This document shows, piece by piece, positions 1 through 8,063 of a DNA stretch of 64,000 nt. The translations under genes and the position numbers were made by a program. Below the pieces are notes generated by a model. It was not told the DNA's origin and did not search any database. It saw nothing but the letters and a program-made list of their open reading frames with translations. Numbering within the stretch: position 1 is the first letter of the stretch; each line of letters opens with the position of its first letter. The stretch is taken from the NCBI GenBank assembly GCA_002840735.1, contig PHBY01000006.1, positions 62,001 to 126,000 of the forward strand, written 5' to 3'. Source of the stretch: Chloroflexi bacterium HGW-Chloroflexi-2 (lineage in GTDB: Bacteria; Chloroflexota; Anaerolineae; Anaerolineales; Anaerolineaceae).

Positions 1-71
1 TACACAACAAAAAGGCAAAAATTTGTCTTATCCGCTTCTTCGTAACATATTAAAATAAACCAAAAAAAACC

Positions 72-1103
72 ATGTCTGATGAATTTCTGTTTCATTCCAA
101 TTCTAAAATATTGAGACATCCTGAAAATCCGATTCTCACAAGACACGATGTGCCATATCCTGCCACATTGGTATTTAATGCTGGTGTCACTTTTTATTCA
201 GGTGAATACGTATGTGTATTTCGTAATGATTTTGGTGAATGGGGTAATCCTGAGTTAGTTGGTACGAACCTGGGGTTAGCTACCAGTAGCGACGGTATTC
301 ATTGGAAAGTGAATTCAAAACCAATCTGGACTGTAGAAGATGTTATCAAAGACACTGCAACATTTTTTTCTGATTTTTCAAATGAGAGTGAAATTCTTCG
401 CGCTTATGATCCAAGACTTACGGTCATTGAAGACCAATGTTATATGTGTTTTGCTTTGGATACCCGTCATGGGTTGAGGGGTGGTATAGCAAGAACTACA
501 GATTTTCACCATTTTGAAGTGCTCAATTTATCCACACCTGACAACAGAAATATGGTTCTTTTTCCAGAAATGATCAACGGAAAATATTTTCGCCTCGAAC
601 GTCCGATGCCAGTATATAGCCGTCAGATGCAAACCCATTTTGATATCTGGAGCTCAGATTCGTCTGATTTGAAGTATTGGGGGAACCATCAAGGCGTTTT
701 ATGGCTTGAGCAGGTACCTTTTGCCAATGATAAAATCGGCCCATCTGCTCCACCCGTTAAAACCAGATATGGTTGGTTGACATTGTTTCATGCTGTAGAC
801 CGTGATCCTAATAGAGGTAAAAATGGTTGGGAGGAAATCTGGCAAAAACGTTATTCAGTTGGTGTCATGTTGCTGGATTTGGAAGATCCGGCAAAGGTAA
901 TCGGTATGAGCAAAGAACCCTTGATGGTTCCTGAATATTCATATGAGAAAAATGGATTTCGGAATGATGTGTTGTTCCCGGGAGGTATGATACTTGAAAA
1001 AAGTGGAGAAGTTAAAATATATTATGGTGCAGCTGATACTGTTGAATGTTTAGCTACAGCAGATGTAAATGATTTATTGAACCTGTGTGTTAACCGGCCG
1101 TAA
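72..1103 (+). CDS. GH130 family glycoside phosphorylase (beta-mannoside phosphorylase-like)
   Basis: Predicted to phosphorolyse a beta-mannosidic linkage, releasing mannose 1-phosphate, in the cytoplasm (no signal peptide). The whole 343 residues fit a five-bladed GH130 propeller: an HPENPIL segment near the N-terminus, a YDPRLT motif with Asp113 in the position of the GH130 general acid, and a late GGM/YYGAAD segment, all typical of the family. Length is normal. The start ATG has no clear ribosome binding site and lies only 72 bases from the window edge, so an operon partner may lie outside. Exact substrate (mannobiose, mannosyl-glucose or mannosyl-GlcNAc) cannot be told from sequence alone. 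Confidence 0.88.
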   Translation: MSDEFLFHSNSKILRHPENPILTRHDVPYPATLVFNAGVTFYSGEYVCVFRNDFGEWGNPELVGTNLGLATSSDGIHWKVNSKPIWTVEDVIKDTATFFSDFSNESEILRAYDPRLTVIEDQCYMCFALDTRHGLRGGIARTTDFHHFEVLNLSTPDNRNMVLFPEMINGKYFRLERPMPVYSRQMQTHFDIWSSDSSDLKYWGNHQGVLWLEQVPFANDKIGPSAPPVKTRYGWLTLFHAVDRDPNRGKNGWEEIWQKRYSVGVMLLDLEDPAKVIGMSKEPLMVPEYSYEKNGFRNDVLFPGGMILEKSGEVKIYYGAADTVECLATADVNDLLNLCVNRP

Positions 1104-1530
1104 TGAATAAGAGAAAATCTTATATTTTTTGATTTTTTTTGCTGTTGTCTTTGTACTTTTAGTGTTGGCATCTATTTCCTGCCTCCTGTGCAATCCCGGC
1201 TTTCCTGGCGATTGGCCTCTTTCCCGGCTTGGGGGTATTTTTCATTTCTGAGAGGAGATTGGCTTTGGTGACTTTACATTATTAGCTAATCAATTTAGTA
1301 GTTATGGGTTCAGGTGATTTTCAACCGTTGGAGTTTTAGGCCGTAACAATCATATTCAAGAAGGAACAAATCATGGATAAAAATAATAATGGTTTTGAAT
1401 AAAGAGAAAAATCTTAAAAATCTGATATATTGACAAAATCTCATATTATTAAATGAGGAGAAATTCATCCAAAAAGGAAAAATATTCAAAAGCAAGCCAG
1501 GAATAATTAAATATAAAGGATTTGGTCGAA
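1104..1530. other. Gene-poor stretch with a possible decayed membrane-protein fragment
   Basis: No intact gene is visible. At about 1139-1230 two overlapping forward frames read, one after the other, like a hydrophobic helix (AVVFVLLVLAS) and then IYFLPPVQSRLSWRL, which resembles the start of extracytoplasmic proteins common in Chloroflexota; a frame change and early stops separate them. The rest is AT-rich without recognisable signals. I treat it as a likely gene remnant, with low certainty. Confidence 0.3.
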
Positions 1531-1767
1531 ATGAATGCAATCCAAGCTTACAAACATTATTACATTGATAGAGACCATGAACAGGTGGATTTATTTCGTC
1601 TTCTCAAAAATGAATATGGCATAGAAAAGATAATCTATCCTGGAAGTTATATTCATATTTCCCCGTCTTTCATTTTTCCAGATGTAGTCTACATCGACTC
1701 TGATAAAAATGCAAAAATGTATTTTCAAAGCAACGATTTAATTCATTTAGTCAATACAAAAAAGTAA
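1531..1767 (+). CDS. Small hypothetical protein, probably truncated by an in-frame stop
   Basis: 78 residues from ATG 1531, chosen over the TTG at 1522 because AAAGGA (1515-1520) sits 10 nt before the ATG and only 1 nt before the TTG. The protein has a dense conserved-looking core (YIDRDHEQVDLFRLL, YPGSYIHISPSFIFP, VVYIDSD). From memory this resembles the first third of a longer protein family. Directly after the TAA the same frame continues YPEDPKIVFFG, which looks like the family's next segment, before the sequence runs into a terminator hairpin. This suggests a nonsense mutation plus loss of the 3' part. No function can be assigned. Confidence 0.5.
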   Translation: MNAIQAYKHYYIDRDHEQVDLFRLLKNEYGIEKIIYPGSYIHISPSFIFPDVVYIDSDKNAKMYFQSNDLIHLVNTKK

Positions 1768-1815
1768 TACCCTGAAGACCCAAAAATTGTTTTTTTCGGA
1801 CTGATTTTCCTTAAT

Positions 1816-1854
1816 GACAAAGAGGGAGATCTAATTCTTCCTCTTTGTCTTTTT
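1816..1854 (+). terminator. Rho-independent terminator
   Basis: A 10-bp perfect stem (gacaaagagg 1816-1825 with cctctttgtc 1840-1849) is followed by a T-rich tail. It ends the truncated small gene. Confidence 0.8.
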
Positions 1855-1994
1855 GTCAATTTTATCTGTCAACTTTAACTTTCCGTTTTCATTTGATTAA
1901 TGATAAAATCTTAAGGACAGGCTGATGAACCTCTCAGCCTGTCTCTTTAAGAAAATCAGATGATCACGTCGCGTAACTTAAGGAGTATCAAACT

Positions 1995-3068
1995 ATGACT
2001 GCCTATACCTATCCGTTTAAATTTTCTGAAGATGACAGATCATTCATCGAAGGCTCCCTGATCCTGGAAAGGCCGCTTCCCTACAAGACAAAAAAACCTG
2101 AAGGAAGCGGCTTTTATCGTCCCGGCAAAATATTTCTGGGGGACGTAACCAATCTTGAATTGGTTTTTTACCATACTCCATCCACCGCACGTTTTATCTA
2201 TATTGAGAGGAAAAAACCCGAACCCCGTTTAATGGAGTTCATCGGAATTACTCCCGAAGAACTGGCGGGCATTGAAACCTTAAGTTTACCCGGGCAGGTC
2301 TGGATGGGTGCTGGTCGTGCAAATTTAATGTGGAAAGCGATGCAGGACATTTTCAATGCGCCACCATTAAAAGAAACGATTACCAGTCACCGGCAGGAGA
2401 ATTTGGCGATATTTCCCATCGCTCGTGAAGGCTTGAAATATCAGGTTCCGGAAGCGATTTATGAAACCTATGGCTATTACACCGATGAGGTCATCCTGGA
2501 TGCGCATCATGTGTTTGATAGTTCGGTTCCTGTTTACAATCGAAAAGTGGAAATGACTTTGTTTAAAGACAAAGATCTGAATCAACCACAACATGATGAT
2601 GTAAAAATCGCATTTATTGCTGATAGTATAGCCAGTGGTCTGGTGATGAAAGAAGTGATTGTTCGCATTAAGGAACGCTTCCGCAATCTCGAACGGGTTG
2701 AGGTATTGGCACCCTTAGCCACCATCCGTGGATTGAGTCGTATTGCGGATTCGGAATGCCGCAATGGCGTTAAAGTGCGGGTTCATATTTTTGAAACGAT
2801 CCTGAATGCGCTCCCTCCGGATTATTATTATTCAGCCCATTTCAATGTACCTGAATTGCACATTCGGCCAGATCTGGAAGCGATTTATCGTGAATGGTGG
2901 GGTCTGGATGATAAAGGAAATCAGATCGCGGACACAACCTGCGCAGGTTACGGCTGGAGTGAAGCCTTCTACTCTCCCCGCAAGCAGATTGAGATGATTA
3001 ACGAACAACTCACCAGCCGGCATAATTTGACCATTGCTGAGATGGTGCGTAGAAATATGCATAAATAA
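1995..3068 (+). CDS. Protein of unknown function with a possible phosphoribosyltransferase-like segment
   Basis: 357 residues, preceded by AAGGAG about 9 nt before the ATG. I do not recognise the family. The middle has a hydrophobic strand and loop (VKIAFIADSIASG) followed 35 residues later by VEVLAPLATIRGLSRIA, which resembles the strand-loop-helix order of PRTase-fold proteins, but the classic PRPP acidic signature is not present. The first 150 residues contain LGDVTNLELVFYHTP and LPGQVWMGAGRANLMW, likely conserved. No signal peptide or membrane helix is seen, so it is probably cytoplasmic. It is monocistronic, in front of a convergent gene. Confidence 0.6.
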   Translation: MTAYTYPFKFSEDDRSFIEGSLILERPLPYKTKKPEGSGFYRPGKIFLGDVTNLELVFYHTPSTARFIYIERKKPEPRLMEFIGITPEELAGIETLSLPGQVWMGAGRANLMWKAMQDIFNAPPLKETITSHRQENLAIFPIAREGLKYQVPEAIYETYGYYTDEVILDAHHVFDSSVPVYNRKVEMTLFKDKDLNQPQHDDVKIAFIADSIASGLVMKEVIVRIKERFRNLERVEVLAPLATIRGLSRIADSECRNGVKVRVHIFETILNALPPDYYYSAHFNVPELHIRPDLEAIYREWWGLDDKGNQIADTTCAGYGWSEAFYSPRKQIEMINEQLTSRHNLTIAEMVRRNMHK

Positions 3069-3084
3069 CTCGCCTATGGCGCTA

Positions 3085-3561
3085 TTAGATTTGATCCAAT
3101 AATTTCTTGATCATCTTCTCTATGCGATTCTGACGAGTTTCGATTATTTTCGCATCCAGAATCCAGTTAATGTATTCCTTTTGATGGGTATATGAAAGTT
3201 TCTGATATTTTTCAAACGCGATTGGATTCTTTTCCAGGTGCCTCTGGACATCATCTGGAATAGCCATTTCCCGAGTTTTTTCATCCAGTTCTACTCTGAC
3301 GCAAACAGTTTCCGGGGCTTGCTTTTTAATTGCTTCCCGTATTTTTTTCACAATGATGATGATGTGTTTCTCAGTCCCATAGCGTAACATTGTCCCATGA
3401 TAAGGTTGCCCATCGAAATGTACTTTAACCGGGATTCTTCCTTTGGTACCAAAAAGTTCCTCGGTATCAAATGGAAATTCAATATATGCTCCCCCACCAC
3501 CCGGATCAATGATGGGCGCAGAGAATTCAACAATACCTGGATTTATCAATTCTTTTTTCAT
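3085..3561 (-). CDS. DUF1905/YdeI-type (OmdA) family protein
   Basis: 158 residues. The first ~95 residues fit the small beta-barrel DUF1905 domain (AYIEFPFDTEELFG, GRIPVKVHFDGQPYHGTMLRYG), and the C-terminal part (IPDDVQRHLEKNPIAFEKYQKLSYTHQKEYI) is the helical YdeI/OmdA domain with its Ser-His-Lys-Glu-Tyr segment. Members are small cytoplasmic proteins of poorly known role; the bacteriocin-protection name comes from a distant relative and should not be taken as function here. It converges on the preceding gene with only 16 bp between stops. Confidence 0.82.
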   Translation of the reverse strand: MKKELINPGIVEFSAPIIDPGGGGAYIEFPFDTEELFGTKGRIPVKVHFDGQPYHGTMLRYGTEKHIIIIVKKIREAIKKQAPETVCVRVELDEKTREMAIPDDVQRHLEKNPIAFEKYQKLSYTHQKEYINWILDAKIIETRQNRIEKMIKKLLDQI

Positions 3562-3684
3562 CTCGTAACCTTAGTTTATCTTTGACACCATGTTGCAATT
3601 TATTCTATCATTTAATACAATAGGAAAACAATTAACCTGGTTGATAACGCAATAAACTTCAATCTACGAAATCTGGGAGTTTTT

Positions 3685-4803
3685 TTGAAATTATTGGTAC
3701 GCAATTTTTACTTGATACTAATATACTCACTTATTTTTTTCTTTAGTTCAGCTTGCAGCCTGATTGACGAAAACAATCCAAATAATTCAGGACAACCAGT
3801 CGTATCTACAAAAACTGCAACAGTTGCCCCATCTTTTACCCCAACCATCACCTCGACACCTACTCATACTTCGACAAGTACCATCCCACCTACACCCACG
3901 CCAACCCTGCACCCTATGACAATCCTGGCGATGCGCCAGACCCCCTACCCCGGCAGTGAGATTGTGATTGAAAACACCCTGACAGCTGCCTACAACTACA
4001 ATCGCTATTATGCTTATTATTTTTCCGAAGGAAATAAAATTTATGGTCTCCTTACCGTCCCAACCGGGGAACCCCCGGAGGGAGGTTGGCCATCCATTGT
4101 TTTTAATCATGGCTATATACCACCAACCCAATATCGCACCACCGAACGATACATCGCTTATGTGGATTGGTTAGCACGAAGTGGTTATATTGTCTTTCGC
4201 ATTGATTACCGCGGACATGATCAATCAGAAGGATCTGCCCTGGGTGCATACGGTGACCCCGGGTACACGGTTGATGTATTGAATGCTGTCGCTTCTTTAC
4301 AGCAATTTCCTTTGGCTAATCCGGAAAAAATTGGCATGTGGGGGCATTCCATGGGGGGATATCTCACATTAAGATCGATGGTAATTTCAGAGGATATCAA
4401 GGCAGGCGTGATCTGGGCGGGTGTTGTGGCATCCTATCCGGATATGATGACCAGATGGCGTCGCAATACCCCTGGACCAGCGCCAACACCTCCCACATTT
4501 GCTCGCCGCTGGCAACAGGAATGGAATGAGGAACATGGTACAACGGAAGAGAACCCTGATTTCTGGTCATCCATTTCTTCGAATAGTTTTGTGAGCGAGA
4601 TCTCAGGCCCTATTCAATTACATCACGGTACCGCCGATGAAAGTGTTCCCCTCGTCTTTTCAGAATTATTATGGAGTGAGATCCTGGCAGTTAATGGGGA
4701 GGTTGAGTTTTACACCTATGAAGGTGATGATCATAATTTATCGGGATATTTCAGTTTAGCGATGACCAGAACGACTGAATTTTTCGACCGATACCTTAAA
4801 TAA
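3685..4803 (+). CDS. Secreted lipoprotein alpha/beta-hydrolase (esterase/peptidase type)
   Basis: Starts at TTG 3685 behind GGGAG. Residues 1-23 form a lipoprotein signal with lipobox SSAC and lipidated Cys24, followed by a ~50-residue Thr/Pro-rich linker, as expected for an outward-facing anchored enzyme. The catalytic domain (about 90-372) is a dienelactone hydrolase/prolyl-oligopeptidase-like alpha/beta-hydrolase: FNHG oxyanion segment, nucleophile Ser222 in GHSMGG, HGTADESVPL carrying the likely Asp, and DDHNL carrying the likely His. Substrate is unknown; a carboxylesterase or peptidase role is equally possible. Confidence 0.85.
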   Translation: MKLLVRNFYLILIYSLIFFFSSACSLIDENNPNNSGQPVVSTKTATVAPSFTPTITSTPTHTSTSTIPPTPTPTLHPMTILAMRQTPYPGSEIVIENTLTAAYNYNRYYAYYFSEGNKIYGLLTVPTGEPPEGGWPSIVFNHGYIPPTQYRTTERYIAYVDWLARSGYIVFRIDYRGHDQSEGSALGAYGDPGYTVDVLNAVASLQQFPLANPEKIGMWGHSMGGYLTLRSMVISEDIKAGVIWAGVVASYPDMMTRWRRNTPGPAPTPPTFARRWQQEWNEEHGTTEENPDFWSSISSNSFVSEISGPIQLHHGTADESVPLVFSELLWSEILAVNGEVEFYTYEGDDHNLSGYFSLAMTRTTEFFDRYLK

Positions 4804-4825
4804 TATATTCATCAAGACTCTTTCC

Positions 4826-4914
4826 TTAACTTAAGTTAATATATTTTCCAAATAGGTTGATATAATATTATTGTATTTATAAATTAGATATATAATATGA
4901 AATATATCTAATTT
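4826..4914. promoter_or_regulatory. Two palindromes upstream of nirS
   Basis: The intergenic region carries a perfect 14-bp palindrome TTAACTTAAGTTAA (4826-4839) and, 40 bp on, a 13-bp inverted repeat (AAATTAGATATAT, 4881-4893, with its complement at 4902-4914, 8-nt loop). A lone TTGAT half-site (4857-4861) resembles FNR/DNR-type sites but its partner half is not conserved. They lie 70-160 bp upstream of the nirS ATG and may be operators; the regulator is unknown. Confidence 0.45.
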
Positions 4915-4985
4915 AATCACTTTTAAGTACTATTATCCGTAACTATTTTTCCATAATCCAATCAATTTAATAGGAGGAATTGCCC

Positions 4986-7064
4986 ATGAAAATCTATTTA
5001 AAAATTTTTATTGTACTGTTTGCCATTCTGCTTTTAGCAGCATGCTCCAGCACCACTCCCCAACCAACCCAGGAGCCAGTAACCCCTCAGGTTGAAGTAC
5101 CAGAACAGGAAGAAGTCGAAGACGGAGAAGGTGGTGATGATTTGACACTGGCAGCGGAGGGTTTCACCAAAGGTGGTTGTGGTGCCTGTCATGTTATCCC
5201 GGGTATTAAGAACGCTGCTGGGACAATTGGACCGGATCTTTCAGAGATTGGACAAACCGCCCGTCAACAATTAACCAGTACAGACTACAAAGGAAAAGCA
5301 GAAAATATTGTTGAATATTTGCAGGAAGCACTATTTGATCCGAATGCCCATCTCTCATCAAATTGTTCCGGAGGAACGTGCGCAGCTGGCTTAATGCCAT
5401 CCTATGCGGACAGTAATCTCAGTGAAGCTGAAATTGACGCAATGATCAATTTCATGGTCAGGCTGCCAGGATTAGAATTAACAGCACCCATCGTAACAGA
5501 AGAACCCTCAGAAGTAGTGGAAACAGGACTGGCTGATGAGGAAATGGACTGGGCAAAACAAGTCTACTTTGAACGCTGCGCTGGCTGTCACGGTACCTTA
5601 CGTAAAGGAGCCACCGGACCTGCCCTTACACCTGACCTCATGCAACCCAAAGGAACACTGGCTCTGGCAGCTATCATCTTCAACGGTACTCCTCGAGGTA
5701 TGCCTGATTGGGGAAATCAGGGTTTCATGACCAAAGAAGAAACCGAGATCATGGCAGAGTATCTGCAAATTGAACCACCACAACCCCCCGAAATGTCTCT
5801 GGATCAAATGCTGGCATCCTGGAAATTACTGGTACCGCCTGAAGATCGTCCTACCGAACCACAAACCTCGCGCAATTGGGAAAATTACATGGCAGTCACC
5901 TTGCGGGATGCCGGGCAGATCGCTGTTATCGATGCGGATACCTATGAAGTAGTTGCCAATGTCGATACAGGATATGCTGTCCATATCACAAGAAACTCAG
6001 CTACAGGGCGTTATCTTTACACCATTGGTCGGGATGGCAAATTAGCTTTGGTTGACCTTTGGTCGGAAATTCCCACCAAAGTTGCTGAAGCGCAGCTTTG
6101 TTACGATGCCCGTTCTGTAGAAACCAGTAAATACTCTGGCGAATTAGGGGATTTCACAGATAAATTGGCGATTGTCGGTTGTTACTGGCCGCCTCACTTT
6201 GTAATTCTTGATGGTGAAACCCTGGAACCATTCAAAATTGTCAGTACCCGTAGTTATACCTGGGATACAGAAGAATACCACCCTGAACCACGCGTGGCCG
6301 CGATCGTTGCTTCCCACTTCAAACCAGAATGGATTGTTAATATTAAAGAAACTGGTCAGGTCTGGATGGTTAATTATTCTGACCCGGTTAACCCAACCAT
6401 AAAAATGATCGAAGCAGAGCGATTCCTGCATGATGGAGGTTGGGATTCCACCAAACGATACTTCATGGTCGCTGCCAACAACATGAATACAATTGTTGTT
6501 GTTGACGCATTGGAAGGGAAACTGGAAGCTTTGGTCGAAGTTGCGGGAATTCCACATCCAGGTAGAGGTGCCAATTGGATTGACCCTGAATTTGGACCGG
6601 TCTGGAGTGCGTCCCACCTGGGAGAAGGTGTCATCACCTCCATTGGCACTGATCCTGTAAACTATCCCGAAAATGCCTGGAAGGTTGTGAGAACAACAAA
6701 ATTGCCAGGTTCTGGTAGTTTATTTATCAAGACACATCCTAACAGCCCCTGGATTTGGGTGGATATGACCTTGAACCCTGATCCGGCAACTTCCAGAACC
6801 ATCTGTGTGGTTGCAAAAGAAAGTCCGGAAGAAGTCTACAAATGCTGGGAAGCTGCAACCTATGGACGCGCAGTCCATTTTGAATACAACATGCAAGGGA
6901 CTGAAGTCTGGGTCAGTATTTGGGGGAACGCTGATATCCCCGGTGAAGTCGGTGAAATCGTTGTCTATAACGATAAAACATTGGAAGAAGTAGCCAGAAT
7001 TCCAAACCTGGTCACGCCCACAGGCAAATTCAACGTCTACAACACCATCTACGATATTTATTAG
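4986..7064 (+). CDS. nirS: Cytochrome cd1 nitrite reductase, lipoprotein form with two cytochrome c domains
   Basis: Reduces nitrite to nitric oxide in denitrification, outside the cytoplasmic membrane. ATG 4986 is preferred to TTG 4980 because AGGAGG (4972-4977) is 8 nt before it. Residues 1-19 are a signal with lipobox LAAC and Cys20. Two c-type haem sites follow: CGACH at 65-69 (with a likely Met ligand in LMPSYAD) and CAGCH at 198-202. From about residue 300 the eight-bladed d1-haem propeller is unmistakable: YWPPHFVILDGETLEP, YHPEPRVAAI, FLHDGG, PHPGRGANW, SLFIKTHPNSPW and the C-terminal TPTGKFNVYNT. Classical NirS is a soluble periplasmic protein with one c-haem; here the enzyme is membrane-tethered and has an extra N-terminal cytochrome. 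No haem d1 biosynthesis genes are adjacent. Confidence 0.93.
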   Translation: MKIYLKIFIVLFAILLLAACSSTTPQPTQEPVTPQVEVPEQEEVEDGEGGDDLTLAAEGFTKGGCGACHVIPGIKNAAGTIGPDLSEIGQTARQQLTSTDYKGKAENIVEYLQEALFDPNAHLSSNCSGGTCAAGLMPSYADSNLSEAEIDAMINFMVRLPGLELTAPIVTEEPSEVVETGLADEEMDWAKQVYFERCAGCHGTLRKGATGPALTPDLMQPKGTLALAAIIFNGTPRGMPDWGNQGFMTKEETEIMAEYLQIEPPQPPEMSLDQMLASWKLLVPPEDRPTEPQTSRNWENYMAVTLRDAGQIAVIDADTYEVVANVDTGYAVHITRNSATGRYLYTIGRDGKLALVDLWSEIPTKVAEAQLCYDARSVETSKYSGELGDFTDKLAIVGCYWPPHFVILDGETLEPFKIVSTRSYTWDTEEYHPEPRVAAIVASHFKPEWIVNIKETGQVWMVNYSDPVNPTIKMIEAERFLHDGGWDSTKRYFMVAANNMNTIVVVDALEGKLEALVEVAGIPHPGRGANWIDPEFGPVWSASHLGEGVITSIGTDPVNYPENAWKVVRTTKLPGSGSLFIKTHPNSPWIWVDMTLNPDPATSRTICVVAKESPEEVYKCWEAATYGRAVHFEYNMQGTEVWVSIWGNADIPGEVGEIVVYNDKTLEEVARIPNLVTPTGKFNVYNTIYDIY

Positions 7065-7080
7065 ACGAAAATAACCTCTT

Positions 7081-7110
7081 AAAAGACCAGGATTTCCCTG
7101 GTCTTTTTTG
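7081..7110 (+). terminator. Rho-independent terminator after nirS
   Basis: Stem aaaagaccagg / cctggtcttttt with a 5-nt loop and a T-run, 17 bp after the stop. Confidence 0.85.
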
Positions 7111-7144
7111 TTTCCAAATACAGAAAGGTCATTTATTTTGGTTC

Positions 7145-7242
7145 ACCTGAGTTTCTCACTTTTTTCAAAAAAGACCTAATTTACGCCTGGAAAACCAAAT
7201 TTCAGGACACTAAAGCGGGGCACTAATTTGAGAAATTCAGGT
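7145..7242. repeat. Long inverted repeat, single copy
   Basis: Arms acctgagtttctca (7145-7158) and tgagaaattcaggt (7229-7242) are complementary at 13 of 14 positions and are separated by 70 bp. It lies between the nirS terminator and a minus-strand terminator. No second copy was seen in the window. Confidence 0.4.
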
Positions 7243-7250
7243 CAATTAAC

Positions 7251-7281
7251 AAAAAAGCAGGGAGTTTCATCAACTCCCTGC
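7251..7281 (-). terminator. Rho-independent terminator for the cyclase operon
   Basis: On the minus strand a stem gcagggagtt / aactccctgc with a 4-nt loop is followed by six T, 20 bp beyond the stop of the 7302-8027 gene. Confidence 0.85.
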
Positions 7282-7301
7282 CAACCGGTAAATTATTAAA
7301 T

Positions 7302-8027
7302 CTAGACTAATACTTCTTCTGGAACAACAAATTTTTCATTCGCTTTGCGAACTTCGTCGGTCACATTGAAGTCGAGATCAGCGCCAACCATCTGGCGGAC
7401 ATAATCTTTTACGGTTGAATCCCAGTATTTCTTGGTGACATAGAAGACTTTGGCGCCACCGAGTTCATGCTGGACATCCGGCCATGGGTAGCTGGGTTGT
7501 GCCATACCAAGACCCCAGCGCAACCAACCATTGTATGATTCATAGGTTGCCCACCATTCTTTGTTCTTGATGATTTCAAAGCCATAGAATGCTTTGGCAT
7601 AGTACATGGCTGCACCAATACGACCACCACGAATGAGAGCCATGGTGTGCAAGCTGATATTAATGTCTTCATTCATCAAACGACCATTGGCAAAACCTGC
7701 CCAGACACCATCTACCAGACCCACCAGGGTGTAGACATCCTTGAGTCGTTTTCGTTTCCAGCCCAAAATTTCTGAGTAAACGCGTGAACCAACGATATCA
7801 TAGAAGTCGTGTTCAACTTTCATCAATTTTTCCATGTAACCTAACATTTCAGGAACTTCTTCGAGTTTGGCTTCACGAATATAGAGGGTGCGGCCATCTT
7901 TTAATTTGAGCATACATTCCGGAAATGGTGGAATATCCAGTTTCGGTCCTTGTAATATGGCTTCGATTTCTCGAGCATCAATGCTTAAAATTTCTTGAGA
8001 TGCTTTGGTTGGTAATTCGTATTTCAC
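7302..8027 (-). CDS. GNAT-like protein paired with a cyclase-family hydrolase
   Basis: 241 residues from GTG 8027, with AAGGAG 7 nt upstream. The centre resembles a GNAT acetyltransferase fold: a first strand-helix unit (YIREAKLEEVPEMLGYMEKLM), a strand pair around YTLVGLVDGVWAGFANGRL, then RGGRIGAAMYYAKAFYGFE, similar to the pyrophosphate-binding loop of motif A. It is unusually rich in Trp and Tyr in the C-terminal half. It follows the cyclase gene by 36 bp and shares its terminator, so the two are probably one operon acting on one substrate. Family membership is moderate confidence; the substrate is unknown. Confidence 0.55.
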   Translation of the reverse strand: MKYELPTKASQEILSIDAREIEAILQGPKLDIPPFPECMLKLKDGRTLYIREAKLEEVPEMLGYMEKLMKVEHDFYDIVGSRVYSEILGWKRKRLKDVYTLVGLVDGVWAGFANGRLMNEDINISLHTMALIRGGRIGAAMYYAKAFYGFEIIKNKEWWATYESYNGWLRWGLGMAQPSYPWPDVQHELGGAKVFYVTKKYWDSTVKDYVRQMVGADLDFNVTDEVRKANEKFVVPEEVLV

Positions 8028-8063
8028 AGTAATTCTCCTTTATACAATAATTTTGTAATTAAA

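Noticed and set aside
1310-1540. Minus-strand frame of 76 residues
   Set aside because: Low-complexity Phe/Leu/Ile from AT-rich DNA, no start signal; not a gene.
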